NCBI GenBank assembly: GCA_022432975.1
Contig: CM039510.1
Coordinates: 29,255,201-29,319,200, forward strand
Reading direction: 5' to 3'
Length of the DNA stretch: 64,000 nucleotides
From: Begonia masoniana
Taxonomy: Eukaryota; Streptophyta; Magnoliopsida; Cucurbitales; Begoniaceae
The notes under the pieces are model-generated. The model was not told where the DNA came from. It made no database searches and saw only the letters and a list, made by a program, of their open reading frames with translations. A program made the translations under genes and the position numbers. This document shows, one piece after another, positions 11,369 to 26,301 of this stretch. Each line of letters begins with the position of its first letter. Positions within the stretch are counted from its first letter, which is position 1.

Positions 11369-12428
11369 ATGGTGCGTCGGGAAACGATCGAGATGACCGA
11401 GACGATACAATTGATACCCTTAAGGACTTTATTGCGCCACAGTCTCACACTGGAGCGTCAGGCTCAGCAAATGGCTAGACAATCCGAGCAGCTGGGTATC
11501 TTTATAAACCGGGATGGCGCCAGAGCTCAAGAGGCGGCTGCCCCTAGCAGTAGGGAATGGAGAGATTCCAGAAGCTCCAGCCTCCTATGTCAAAACGTGC
11601 CAATCTACGGATCCCCTTCAGCCGAGGAGTGGATTCGCACTATGGAGGACATGCTGGCGTTATGCTAGCATAGAGGACGGAGAGAGGGTGGCTTTGGTGA
11701 CTTACCACCTAGCTTTAGATCTCGATTCTGGTGGGACACTGTGAAGACGACCACCGATGTGACTATTATGGGCTGGGAGAGATTCAGGACATTGTTTTAC
11801 GATAAGTATTTCAGCCATACCGTGCGAGAGGCGAAGATGGTTGAATTCATGCAGTTACTGCAGGTTGGTTCTATTCCGAGTAATGGAAGAGATTTGAGGC
11901 ACTGTCCCGATTCGCGCCACGTCAAGTCAGCATTAATGAGGACAAGGTACGCAGGTTTTTACAGGGACTTGGTCGGGAATTTCGGATGCGTCTTACTATA
12001 TCAGGGGTACGGAATGTTCATATGATGAGATTGTGGCCGATCACTTGAGATTGAGGCCGTTGATCAGAGTTATGTCAAACCGAGGGAGCCAGCTAGAGGT
12101 TTCTTTCGTGAGATCCAGCCTCGACCCCGGAATGAAGATTGGCAGCCACAAGGACAACCACAGCAACAACAAAGAGGAGTTATTAGGCCGTATGTGGGAA
12201 ACATGACCAGGCAAGGGGAAGCAAGTGCAAGGAGCTACTCAAAAGCCTCTGTGTCCTATATGTCAGAAAGAGCACTTCGGCGATTGCAGAATGGGCACGG
12301 ATAGGTGTCTATAATGCGGTGGTGCAGGCCATTTTATCAGGGGTTGCCCTCTACTGGGCCATGGCCCACAGGGTGGTGACCAAGAAAAGAGTTACTCCGA
12401 GGATTTTTACTTTTATCGAGCCAGTGAC
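11369..12428 (+). pseudogene. gag: Family A gag, copy 2 (multiply frameshifted)
   Basis: Same gene as at 21977-23044, from the ATG at 11369 to the end of gag near 12428. Single-base losses break it into short pieces: the N-terminal part reads MVRR then leaves frame, a middle piece carries MGWERFRTLFYDKYF (11741 onwards), and the zinc-knuckle region near 12250-12350 has further indels (TGTCTATAATGCGG against TGCTATAGATGCGG in copy 3). It cannot give a full Gag. Nearly every difference is an indel of one base, unlike ordinary ageing, which is dominated by substitutions. Confidence 0.85.
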
Positions 12429-12487
12429 GTGGATGACGGGGCCTAGCCTTCTGCTATTACAGGTACGATACTAAAATTGCAGTTAAT

Positions 12488-14052
<1,565 letters not shown>

Positions 14053-14638
14053 TATGACCATCAGAAGAAGGGTGATTCGGCTAGAATTAGTCTGTAGTTG
14101 TGCGGTTTAAATTGAGAGCCACAACGTGAAGTTTGCCACTGGGATGGAAGTAGGGGCATCCATGTTCAAAGAACTAGGAAGAATAACCTTAATAAAGAGA
14201 TATTATGAGTTATTAGAAAATAAAAGGGTAAGATTGTAGAACTTGAGGAGATGAGATTAAAGATGTAAACTTATCTACAACAAGTTTGCTAACAAGAGAA
14301 ATTGTTAGACAAATTATTGTGAAGAAGACAAGTAGAATATTTAGAACCTGACTAGAAGGAATGAAAGAGCATAGACTAGTTAGTAGACTTCGAGGAGATC
14401 CCTGTGTGATGTTAAGAGTAAGTGAAAAAGATCGTTAAAATTAGACGAATGGTTAAGATTTGAAAGTTTGGTTCAATGCCTAGTGTAGTATGATGTGAGG
14501 AACTCATGGATTTTCAAAGAAGGAGAATTAGGATTTGCACAGAAACGATATAACTAAACTTAAAAGAGAAATTAGGCTAGGAAATGCCAAGAGTCGACTT
14601 GCATTCAACAAGTAGACCCATGAAGAATTTAGAGAAAA

Positions 14639-15980
14639 GGTAGAGATTGGAGTCTAAAAGGTAGAGATTGGAGTCTAAAAGGTAGAGATTGGAGTCTAAA
14701 AGGTAGAGATTGGAGTCTAAAAGGTAGAGATTGGAGTCTAAAAGGTAGAGATTGGAGTCTAAAAGGTAGAGATTGGAGTCTAAAAGGTAGAGATTGGAGT
14801 CTAAAAGGTAGAGATTGGAGTCTAAAAGGTAGAGATTGGAGTCTAAAAGGTAGAGATTGGAGTCTAAAAGGTAGAGATTGGAGTCTAAAAGGTAGAGATT
14901 GGAGTCTAAAAGGTAGAGATTGGAGTCTAAAAGGTAGAGATTGGAGTCTAAAAGGTAGAGATTGGAGTCTAAAAGGTAGAGATTGGAGTCTAAAAGGTAG
15001 AGATTGGAGTCTAAAAGGTAGAGATTGGAGTCTAAAAGGTAGAGATTGGAGTCTAAAAGGTAGAGATTGGAGTCTAAAAGGTAGAGATTGGAGTCTAAAA
15101 GGTAGAGATTGGAGTCTAAAAGGTAGAGATTGGAGTCTAAAAGGTAGAGATTGGAGTCTAAAAGGTAGAGATTGGAGTCTAAAAGGTAGAGATTGGAGTC
15201 TAAAAGGTAGAGATTGGAGTCTAAAAGGTAGAGATTGGAGTCTAAAAGGTAGAGATTGGAGTCTAAAAGGTAGAGATTGGAGTCTAAAAGGTAGAGATTG
15301 GAGTCTAAAAGGTAGAGATTGGAGTCTAAAAGGTAGAGATTGGAGTCTAAAAGGTAGAGATTGGAGTCTAAAAGGTAGAGATTGGAGTCTAAAAGGTAGA
15401 GATTGGAGTCTAAAAGGTAGAGATTGGAGTCTAAAAGGTAGAGATTGGAGTCTAAAAGGTAGAGATTGGAGTCTAAAAGGTAGAGATTGGAGTCTAAAAG
15501 GTAGAGATTGGAGTCTAAAAGGTAGAGATTGGAGTCTAAAAGGTAGAGATTGGAGTCTAAAAGGTAGAGATTGGAGTCTAAAAGGTAGAGATTGGAGTCT
15601 AAAAGGTAGAGATTGGAGTCTAAAAGGTAGAGATTGGAGTCTAAAAGGTAGAGATTGGAGTCTAAAAGGTAGAGATTGGAGTCTAAAAGGTAGAGATTGG
15701 AGTCTAAAAGGTAGAGATTGGAGTCTAAAAGGTAGAGATTGGAGTCTAAAAGGTAGAGATTGGAGTCTAAAAGGTAGAGATTGGAGTCTAAAAGGTAGAG
15801 ATTGGAGTCTAAAAGGTAGAGATTGGAGTCTAAAAGGTAGAGATTGGAGTCTAAAAGGTAGAGATTGGAGTCTAAAAGGTAGAGATTGGAGTCTAAAAGG
15901 TAGAGATTGGAGTCTAAAAGGTAGAGATTGGAGTCTAAAAGGTAGAGATTGGAGTCTAAAAGGTAGAGATTGGAGTCTAA
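14639..15980 (+). repeat. 21-bp tandem repeat, about 64 copies
   Basis: Perfect repeats of GGTAGAGATTGGAGTCTAAAA. Copy 3 has one and a half units at 24300-24330 (the second diverging to GATTTGAGTGGG), and copy 1 the same at 5178-5212. Here the repeat runs homogeneously for 1.34 kb and exits at TCTAAATAAGGAGGG, skipping about 500 bp that copies 1 and 3 keep. The shared TCTAAA at both ends suggests a junction at microhomology. Confidence 0.95.
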
Positions 15981-16027
15981 ATAAGGAGGGTAGAATGTAA
16001 TATCCGGCTCGTACGGATTTTTGAGAA

Positions 16028-17697
<1,670 letters not shown>

Positions 17698-17720
17698 TTA
17701 ATTTAAAACAAAAAAAAAAA

Positions 17721-20700
17721 AAGGTAAACGAAAATGTAAACGAAAAGGTTAACGAAAAGGCTAACGAAAAGGATAACGAAAAGGTAAACGAAAAGATTAA
17801 CGAAAAGGTTAACGAAAAGGTGAACGAAAAGGTAAATGAAAAGGTAACGAAAAGGTAAACGAAAAGGTTAACGAAAAGGCTAACGAAAAGGATAACGAAA
17901 AGGTAAACGAAAAGATTAACGAAAGGGTTAACGAAAAGGTGAACGAAAAGGTAAACGAAAAGGTAAACGAAAAGATTAACGAAAAGGTTAACGAAAAGGT
18001 GAACGAAAAGGTAAACGAAAAGGTGAACGAAAAGGTGAACGAAAAGGTGAACGAAAAGGTTAACGAAAAGGTAAACGAAAAGGTAAACGAAAAGGTAAAC
18101 GAAAAGGTAAACGAAAAGGTGAACGAAAAGGTTAACGAAAAGGCTAACGAAAAGGATAACGAAAAGGTAAACGAAAAGATAAACGAAAAGGTTAACGAAA
18201 AGGTTAACGAAAAGGTGAACGAAAAGGTAAACGAAAAGGTAACGAAAAGATTAACGAAAAGGTAACGAAAAGGTGAACGAAAAGGTAACGAAAAGGTGAA
18301 CGAAAAGGTGAACGAAAAGGTTAACGAAAAGGCTAACGAAAAGGTAACGAAAAGGTAAACGAAAAGGTAAACGAAAAGGTGAACGAAAAGGTTAACGAAA
18401 AGGCTAACGAAAAGGATAACGAAAAGGTTAACGAAAAGGTAAACGAAAAGGTAAACGAAAAGGTAAATGAAAAGGTTAACGAAAAGGCTAACGAAAAGGT
18501 AACGAAAAGGTTAACGAAAAGGTAACGAAAAGGTAACGAAAAGGTGAACGAAAAGGTTAACGAAAAGGTAACGAAAAGGTAACGAAAAGGTAAACGAAAA
18601 GGTTAACGAAAAGGTTAACGAAAAGGATAACGAAAAGGTAAACGAAAAGGTAAACGAAAAGGTTAACAAAAAGGTAAACGAAAAGGTGACGAAAAGGTTA
18701 ACGAAAAGGTAAACGAAAAGGTGAACGAAAAGGTTAACGAAAAGGATAACGAAAAGGTAAACGAAAAGATTAACGAAAAGGTTAACGAAAAGGTTAACGA
18801 AAAGGCTAACGAAAAGGATAACGAAAAGGTAACGAAAAGGTGAACGAAAAGGTTAACGAAAAGGTGAACGAAAAGGTGAACGAAAAGGTGAACGAAAAGG
18901 TGAACGAAAAGGTTAACGAAAAGGCTAACGAAAAGGTAAACGAAAAGATTAACGAAAAGGTGAACGAAAAGGTAAACGAAAAGGTGAACGAAAAGGTTAA
19001 CGAAAAGGCTAACGAAAAGGTAACGAAAAGGTGAACGAAAAGGTAAACGAAAAGGTGAACGAAAAGGTTAACGAAAAGGTTAACGAAAAGGTTAACGAAA
19101 AGGTTAACGAAAAGGTGAACGAAAAGGTTAACGAAAAGGATAACGAAAAGGTAAACGAAAAGGTTAACGAAAAGGTTAACGAAAAGGTTAACGAAAAGGT
19201 TAACGAAAAGGTTAACGAAAAGGTAACGAAAAGGTGAACGAAAAGGTTAACGAAAAGGTAAACGAAAAGGTGAACGAAAAGGTAACGAAAAGGTGAACGA
19301 AAAGGTTAACGAAAAGGCTAACGAAAAGGTAAACGAAAAGATTAACGAAAAGGTGAACGAAAAGGTTAACGAAAAGGTGAACGAAAAGGTTAACGAAAAG
19401 GCTAACGAAAAGGTAACGAAAAGGTGAACGAAAAGGTAAACGAAAAGGTGAACGAAAAGGTTAACGAAAAGGTTAACGAAAAGGTTAACGAAAAGGTTAA
19501 CGAAAAGGTGAACGAAAAGGTTAACGAAAAGGATAACGAAAAGGTAAACGAAAAGGTTAACGAAAAGGTTAACGAAAAGGTTAACGAAAAGGTTAACGAA
19601 AAGGTTAACGAAAAGGTGAACGAAAAGGTTAACGAAAAGGTGAACGAAAAGGTTAACGAAAAGGTTAACGAAAAGGTTAACGAAAAGGTTAACGAAAAGG
19701 TTAACGAAAAGGTTAACGAAAAGGTTAACGAAAAGGTGAACGAAAAGGTAACGAAAAGGTAACGAAAAGGTAAACGAAAAGGTTAACGAAAAGGTGAACG
19801 AAAAGGTTAACGAAAAGGTTAACGAAAAGGTTAACGAAAAGGTAAACGAAAAGGTGAACGAAAAGGTTAACGAAAAGGCTAACGAAAAGGTAAACGAAAA
19901 GGTTAACGAAAAGGATAACGAAAAGGTAAACGAAAAGGTTAACGAAAAGGTGAACGAAAAGGTTAACGAAAAGGTTAACGAAAAGGTTAACGAAAAGGTT
20001 AACGAAAAGGTTAACGAAAAGGTGAACGAAAAGGTTAACGAAAAGGTTAACGAAAAGGTTAACGAAAAGGTTAACGAAAAGGTTAACGAAAAGGTTAACG
20101 AAAAGGTTAACGAAAAGGTTAACGAAAAGGTTAACGAAAAGGCTAACGAAAAGGTAAACGAAAAGGTGAACGAAAAGGTTAACGAAAAGGATAACGAAAA
20201 GGTAAACGAAAAGGTAAACGAAAAGATTAACGAAAAGGTGAACGAAAAGGTTAACGAAAAGGTTAACGAAAAGGTTAACGAAAAGGCTAACGAAAAGGTA
20301 AACGAAAAGATTAACGAAAAGGTTAACGAAAAGGTTAACGAAAAGGTAAACGAAAAGGTGAACGAAAAGGTTAACGAAAAGGCTAACGAAAAGGTAAACG
20401 AAAAGATTAACGAAAAGGTAAACGAAAAGGTGAACGAAAAGGTTAACGAAAAGGTTAACGAAAAGGTAAACGAAAAGATTAACGAAAAGGTTAACGAAAA
20501 GGTTAACGAAAAGGTTAACGAAAAGGTAAACGAAAAGGTTAACGAAAAGGTGAACGAAAAGGTAAACGAAAAGGAGTTAACGAAAAGTGTGAACGAAAGG
20601 TAAACGAAAGGTAAACGAAAGATTAACGAAAAGGTTAACGAAAAGGTGAACGAAAAGGTAAACGAAAAGGTGAACGAAAAGGTGAACGGAAAAGGTTAAC

Positions 20701-21090
20701 GAAAAGGCTAACGAAAAGGTAAACGAAAAAGGTAAACGAAAAGGTAACGAAAAGGTGAACGGAAAAGGTTAACGAAAAGGCTAACGAAACGGATAACGAA
20801 AAGGTAAACGAAAAGATAAACGAAAAGGTTAAAGAAAAGGTAATGAAAAGTTTAACGACAAAGGCTAACGAAAAGGGATAACGAAGAGGATAACGAAAAG
20901 GTTAAACGAAAATGGTGAACGAAAAGGTTCAACGAAAGGTAAACGAAAAGGTAAACGAAAAGGTAAACGAAAAGGTAAATGAAAAGGTTAACGAAAAGGA
21001 TAACGAAAAGGATAACGAAAAGGTAAACGAAAAGGTTAACAAAAAGGTAAACGAAAAGGTGAACGAAAGGTTAACGAAAAAGTAAAACGA
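17721..21090 (+). repeat. Dodecamer minisatellite array 3
   Basis: About 3.4 kb of the AACGAAAAGGTT family. It starts right after an A-rich join (AAACAAAAAAAAAAAAGG) that skips the rest of the LTR 5' part. Order of variants over the first few hundred bp matches the start of array 4. The last 500 bp (20575-21090) is much more degenerate, with insertions such as GGAGTTAACG and GAACGGAAAAGG, as expected for an old array edge. 12-mers dominate 19424-20573, leaving it open for 269 codons by arithmetic alone. Confidence 0.97.
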
Positions 21091-21389
21091 CAGTATGGTT
21101 TATGAACAGCATATGCATAGCACGCATTTTCAATTACGTAGAGCTTGCTGAGATTTTTATCTCATAGTGTGTCTGTATGGTGTAGGTGACCTCGATCTAG
21201 GTGAGGATGAGATCCCTCCACCTGAGGAGCGATGCAGTTGACGGAGGATGACCCTGGTGGTGTGTTGCGCAGTCGATGCTTATCTGACCCGTGGGGATGT
21301 GAGTAAAGGTATTGAGAGGTTTTGGGAATTGTCGGGTTGATGGTGAATTGAAATGGATAATTGTACTGTTAGATATTTTAGGATGTTTG

Positions 21390-21455
21390 GACTCTGTTTA
21401 GTTGATAGATTGATGTTTAGATGACTCTGTTTAGTTGATAGATTGATGTTTAGAT
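21390..21455 (+). repeat. 33-bp tandem duplication in LTR copy 3
   Basis: Two perfect copies of a unit beginning GACTCTGTTTAGTTGATAG, at 21390 and 21423. Found only in this LTR, because the other copies lack this segment. Confidence 0.9.
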
Positions 21456-21813
21456 GCTTTGATTCGAGTTAGTGGATAAAATAGATTTATATACAGATGT
21501 TATGACAAACTGTTTTATAAAGCGTTTTGTTAAATTAGTTATTTGAAATGTATTCTGGAACTGCTTGGTATTTTCTTTGATTTCAAAACAGGAGGGTTTG
21601 TTTAGTTTTTAAACATAACCACGCAGTTTATTTTCTTGAAAACGTGTTTGTTTAGGTAATTGTTTTGTATTTGTTTTTAAATGTTTTATTTAATTGATTT
21701 TAAATTGTTTTCAAATTGTTTTCCGCATAAATGCTAAAGATAAAGGAAAATGAAAAATTTGTACGGTAAAATAAGGGTAAATAAGGGTACAGTATTAGGG
21801 TCGTGACAGTTTA

Positions 21814-21826
21814 TGGTATCAGAGCC
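21814..21826 (+). promoter_or_regulatory. Primer binding site, copy 3
   Basis: TGGTATCAGAGCC, five bases after LTR end GTCGTGACA. It matches the standard initiator Met tRNA primer site of plant Ty3/gypsy elements. Confidence 0.92.
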
Positions 21827-21896
21827 CCCGGGTTTTAAAATCGGTTCTGTAGACTGCTCGACTGCACAGCCACTACGCGGACATTCTTCATCAACT

Positions 21897-21963
21897 GTAA
21901 GTACGTTTATAGTTTTATTTGATTTCTATTTCTTAGAGAATTTGTTTGTTTTAACCTATATAG
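21897..21963 (+). other. Candidate small leader intron before gag (family A)
   Basis: Between primer site and gag ATG there is a good donor (CAACT|GTAAGTACG, GT at 21897) and an acceptor (CTATATAG|GAG, AG at 21962-21963), 67 bp apart and T-rich. The same pair flanks the leader in C2 (58477-58535) and D (38268-38328). The spacing is at or below the usual lower limit for plant introns, so splicing is uncertain even though the conservation is clear. Confidence 0.4.
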
Positions 21964-21976
21964 GAGTTATAGAACT

Positions 21977-23044
21977 ATGGTGCGTCGAGGAAACGATCGA
22001 GATGACCGAGACGATACAATTGATACCCTTAAGGACTTTATTGCCCAGCAGTCTCAACACATGGAGCGTCAGGCTCAGCAAATGGCTAGACAATCCGAGC
22101 AGCTGGGTATCTTTATAAACCGGGATGGCGCCAGAGCTCAAGAGGCGGCTGCCCCTAGCAGTAGGGGAATGGAGAGATTCCAGAAGCTCCAGCCTCCTAT
22201 ATTCAACGGGCAATCTACGGATCCCTCTTCAGCCGAGGAGTGGATTCGCACTATGGAGGACATGCTGGCGTATGCTAGCATAGAGGACGGAGAGAGGGTG
22301 GCTTTGGTGACTTACCACCTAGCTTTAGATGCTCGATTCTGGTGGGACACTGTGAAGACGACCACCGATGTGACTATTATGGGCTGGGAGAGATTCAGGA
22401 CATTGTTTTACGATAAGTATTTCAGCCATACCGTGCGAGAGGCGAAGATGGTTGAATTCATGCAGTTACGGCAGGTTGGTTCTATTGCCGAGTATGTAAG
22501 GAGATTTGAGGCACTGTCCCGATTCGCGCCACGTCAAGTCAGCATTAATGAGGACAAGGTACGCAGGTTTTTACAGGGACTTGGTCGGGAATTTCGGATG
22601 CGTCTTACTATATCAGGGGTACGGAATGTATCATATGATGAGATTGTGGCCAGAGCACTTGAGATTGAGGCCGTTGATCAGAGTTATGTCAAACCGAGGG
22701 AGCCAGCTAGAGGTTTCTTTCGTGAGATCCAGCCTCGACCCCGGAATGAAGATTGGCAGCCACAAGGACAACCACAGCAACAACAAAGAGGAGTTATTAG
22801 GCCGTATGTGGGAAACAATGACCAGGGCAAGGGGAAGCAAGTGCAAGGAGCTACTCAAAAGCCTCTGTGTCCTATATGTCAGAAAGAGCACTTCGGCGAT
22901 TGCAGAATGGGCACGGATAGGTGCTATAGATGCGGTGGTGCAGGCCATTTTGTCAGGGGTTGCCCTCTACTGGGCCATGGCCCACAGGGTGGTGACCAAG
23001 AAAAGAGTTACTCCGAGGATTTTTACTTTTATCGAGCCCAGTGA
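21977..23044 (+). CDS. gag: Family A Gag polyprotein (intact, 355 aa)
   Basis: Capsid and nucleocapsid protein of a Tekay/Del-like chromovirus relative, expected to form cytoplasmic particles holding element RNA. The ATG at 21977 is the first after the leader and gives MVRRGNDRDDRDD. Residues 1-65 are charged and Gln-rich. The retrotransposon gag core covers about 75-230, with EEWIRTMEDM, FWWDTVKTTTD, FYDKYFSHTVREAK and SIAEYVRRFEALSR. A Gln/Pro linker follows at about 255-285. The nucleocapsid part has a CPICQKEHFGDC motif and one CX2CX4HX4C zinc knuckle, CYRCGGAGHFVRGC. In relatives gag continues in frame into protease. Here the frame ends at SEDFYFYRAQ, while another frame reads TPRIFTFIEPSDVDD, which matches the gag-protease linker of C2 (FAMVEDVDDADL). 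An old frameshift therefore seems to have cut gag from pol, and pol has since gone. This is the only undamaged copy of three, and the one gene in the window that could still make a complete protein. Confidence 0.92.
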   Translation: MVRRGNDRDDRDDTIDTLKDFIAQQSQHMERQAQQMARQSEQLGIFINRDGARAQEAAAPSSRGMERFQKLQPPIFNGQSTDPSSAEEWIRTMEDMLAYASIEDGERVALVTYHLALDARFWWDTVKTTTDVTIMGWERFRTLFYDKYFSHTVREAKMVEFMQLRQVGSIAEYVRRFEALSRFAPRQVSINEDKVRRFLQGLGREFRMRLTISGVRNVSYDEIVARALEIEAVDQSYVKPREPARGFFREIQPRPRNEDWQPQGQPQQQQRGVIRPYVGNNDQGKGKQVQGATQKPLCPICQKEHFGDCRMGTDRCYRCGGAGHFVRGCPLLGHGPQGGDQEKSYSEDFYFYRAQ

Positions 23045-24844
23045 CGTGGATGACGGGGCCTAGCCTTCTGCTATTACAGGTACGATACTAAAATTGCAGT
23101 TAATAATTAAAAAAAAAAATATATATGGAATAAACGTATAGATTGCAGTGATGACTTGATGGTACGATTGTGCACTTAGAATTAGTTACCATTAGAGGGA
23201 CACAACTTATAAGATATAAGATTTAAATGTATAGAAATTAAACCTTAGTTAACAATGTTTTTGGAGTTCTAGAATATGATCAATCAAAGAGAGATCTGAA
23301 GCTTAGGTGCAAGACCTACCCGAAGATGCTCTAGATTATTTATATGCTGTTAATGTGTGTAAGTAAATAAAATTAGCAGAGAGTCAAATAACTTAGATTC
23401 CTTAGAAATCGGGAGTATCTGGACGATGATAGCATTCAAGAGTTTATTCTAAGCAGTTTGCTGAAAGGGCATGCAGAGTTTAGGTTTCTTTGGTAAAGGA
23501 GTGTTGGTGTTGACTAATGAGGGAGACTTAGTGAAGGCAAGAGTAATTAATGAGTTGTTGACTCGTCAGCCATTTGGTATTGTTCGGTTAGAGGTTAATA
23601 AGTAAAAACATAAGAGTTAGAGAGAATTTAGGAACCCCAATGCAATAACTACTGGAAGAAAAGTTTGTCACTCTAATTTAGAAGTGGTGTTTTGAGGTTT
23701 AAGTGACTGGTATGACCACAGAAGAGAGGGTGATTCGGCTAGAATTAGTCTGTAGTTGGTGCGGTTTAAATTGAGAGCCACAACGTGAAGTTTGCCACTG
23801 GGATGGAAGTAGGGGCATCCATGTTCAAAGAACTAGGAAGAATAACCTTAATAAAGAGATATTATGAGTTATTAGAAAATAAAAGGGTAAGATTGTAGAA
23901 CTTGAGGAGATGAGATTAAAGATGTAAACTTATCTACAACAAGTTTGCTAACAAGAGAAATTGTTAGACAAATTATTGTGAAGAAGACAAGTAGAATATT
24001 TAGAACCTGACTAGAAGGAATGAAAGAGCATAGACTAGTTAGTAGACTTCGAGGAGATCCCTGTGTGATGTTAAGAGTAAGTGAAAAAGATCGTTAAAAT
24101 TAGACGAATGGTTAAGATTTGAAAGTTTGGTTCAATGCCTAGTGTAGTATGATGTGAGGAACTCATGGATTTTCAAAGAAGGAGAATTAGGATTTGCACA
24201 GAAACGATATAACTAAACTTAAAAGAGAAATTAGGCTAGGAAATGCCAAGAGTCGACTTGCATTCAACAAGTCGAGACCCATGAAGAATTTAGAGAAAAG
24301 GTAGAGATTGGAGTCTAAAAGGTAGAGATTTGAGTGGGCGTGCATTCCGATTGCGGCCAAAGTCGGTGAAATTATGTAGAAGTTAAGGTACATCCCAGGA
24401 ATTCGAAAAATTTTATAGACGAAATTCGATCTAACGGACGTTAGGAAGTTTGGATATAAATGTGATCTAAAGAAACGGCTAAGAGAAACTTCGATAGGAG
24501 GAGACCTTAAAGTTGCTTCATAATAAGGGCTTGAGTTAGGGAGTTATATGCACGCGATGCTAATTTGGAGTGTAATGAGCTAAGTTGAGGGTAGCCAATG
24601 GGGTTAACGGCTAGAGTTGCACCATTGGGTTTCAGAATCTTGGTTTAGAGTTATAGGAATTGACCCTAAGTATAAATGGAATCGAAGTTCTTGAAGGGGA
24701 AATTAAATTTTAAAAGGATGAAGAGAGAAAACTCGAAGAAAATCGAGTGATGGTGAGTCAAAGTGTAAACTGCAAGACGTAAGACGATGATGACTAGATA
24801 TCCTGAGCTATTTGTATGACTTAATTTTGTGGACAAAATTCTAA
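23045..24844 (+). other. Non-coding 3' internal region of family A, copy 3
   Basis: About 1.8 kb without a usable reading frame. Right after gag an in-register remnant of the protease start can be read (block CTTCTGCTATTACAGGTACG, equivalent to the AITGTI peptide of C2). After that nothing resembles pol until a short block before the polypurine tract (TATCCTGAGCTATTTGT, like the last codons of C2 pol). Patches near 23243 and 24150 align with element D. Confidence 0.7.
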
Positions 24845-24859
24845 ATAAGGAGGGTAGAA
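24845..24859 (+). promoter_or_regulatory. Polypurine tract, copy 3
   Basis: ATAAGGAGGGTAGAA directly before LTR copy 4, preceded by ATTTTGTGGACAAAATTCT. That context is conserved in D and C2. Confidence 0.87.
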
Positions 24860-25213
24860 TGTAATATCCGGCTCGTACGGATTTTTGAGAATATTATTAT
24901 TATATTATTGTAATGGCATTTTCGTAAATATGTCAAATCAAGTCGGTTTCGCACACGGAAAGTTTTATTACGATCCTAACGATTAATTGGAATTTTGGAG
25001 AATTTTCGGAATAATAACGCTAAATTCCGAGTAATTACGTTTCTCGTAATATAAAGGACGTTTTAGTAAAAATAATAAACGAGGTCCGATTTGCGAACGG
25101 ACAGTTTAAATAGAACCCAGATAATAAGTTGGATTTATTGGCGAAATAAGAAATTCGAAATGGTCGAAAACACGAGAGGGCAAAATTAATGTTTTGTTAA
25201 AAAATAGTTTTAG

Positions 25214-25250
<37 letters not shown>

Positions 25251-25265
25251 TTTAATTTAAAACAA

Positions 25266-25296
25266 AAACAACCAAAAACATTGTTTTTGGTTGTTT
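25266..25296 (+). repeat. 15-bp inverted repeat, one-base spacer
   Basis: AAACAACCAAAAACA, one T, then its exact reverse complement TGTTTTTGGTTGTTT. It lies in the U3-like part directly after the TTA tract. LTR copy 2 has the same structure near 6140-6172 with one A lost. It could form a hairpin in single-stranded DNA or RNA. No function can be assigned. Confidence 0.85.
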
Positions 25297-26301
25297 GTTC
25301 GCGAGCTCGACGCCGAGCACGAAGGAGTGGAGACGACGCCCGACGACCGACGCCGTTCACCGGCGATTTCCGGCGTCTCCGGCCAGACTACGACGGCAAG
25401 CACGGTTGGGTTGTCTCCCGCGCACAAACCGACAGGTTAGATCGACTTTTTGCCCGGTTTTCGTTTCTGTCGTGGCCGTGGATCGCCGAGCTGTTAGGGC
25501 TCCGATCAACGGCCGTTTTTGGCCGTTCTCGACGGTGAATGACTGAGCTTATGGCCGGCGAAGATATCCTGGCAAAGGAGAGCTCAATTGACCGAAAACA
25601 GTGAACTCCAAATTTTGGGGGTTTCGGTTTTCGGTGTGTTGCCTCGGGATTTCGATTAGTTTAGGTTAATTGAGGCTAATTGTAGTTGATTGGTGAGGAA
25701 ATTGATAAGAATTGACGGAAAAATCGAAAAGGGGGATTTTTCGGGTAAAGGGGCAGTTCGGGTTTTGCTGCAATTGACCTATCTACGGTCGATTGTTTTA
25801 AAATTCTTTTTGGCAGATTAAACTAGGATATTAGAGGAGCGCGTGGCCGCTGGAATCGTTCGATTCCGATAACCGACGCGAAAGTTACGCGCGTTCGAAG
25901 TTTAGGTCGGTTTTTACCGAACCCAAATTAGTGGCCGTATAGTTAGATTTTAGTTAGATTAAAGCTTTAAGAAATTGTTTTAGTTAAGGTTTTGTTAATT
26001 TGGACGTTTAGAAGCTTAAATTAGTTTTGACGTCAATGTTGTGTTTTGCCTCAGACAAACAACGCTCGTAGACGGAGCTTGAGCTGCTTTGGACACGAGG
26101 TAAGTTCTCGTGATCTTCTCTGGCCGATTGGCCTACACCGTACGTCGAATGTCGTGTCGAGGAATTTTGGAGACGCACTTGTTTTATATTGCTTTGGTTG
26201 GGTAGCTAGGTTTATTTGTTTTATAGATTATGTTTTACAGTCTTTGATGGTATACAGTATTGCTTGTTTACTTTAAGATATGAATTGTTCATGCATCATG
26301 G

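Larger units (their letters stand above)
21809..24859 (+). mobile_element. Family A internal region, copy 3 (best preserved)
   Basis: The reference copy of the family: primer site at 21814, leader with a possible small intron, one complete gag, about 1.8 kb of non-coding 3' sequence and a polypurine tract. With flanking LTRs 3 and 4 it forms a structurally complete but non-autonomous element. Confidence 0.92.
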
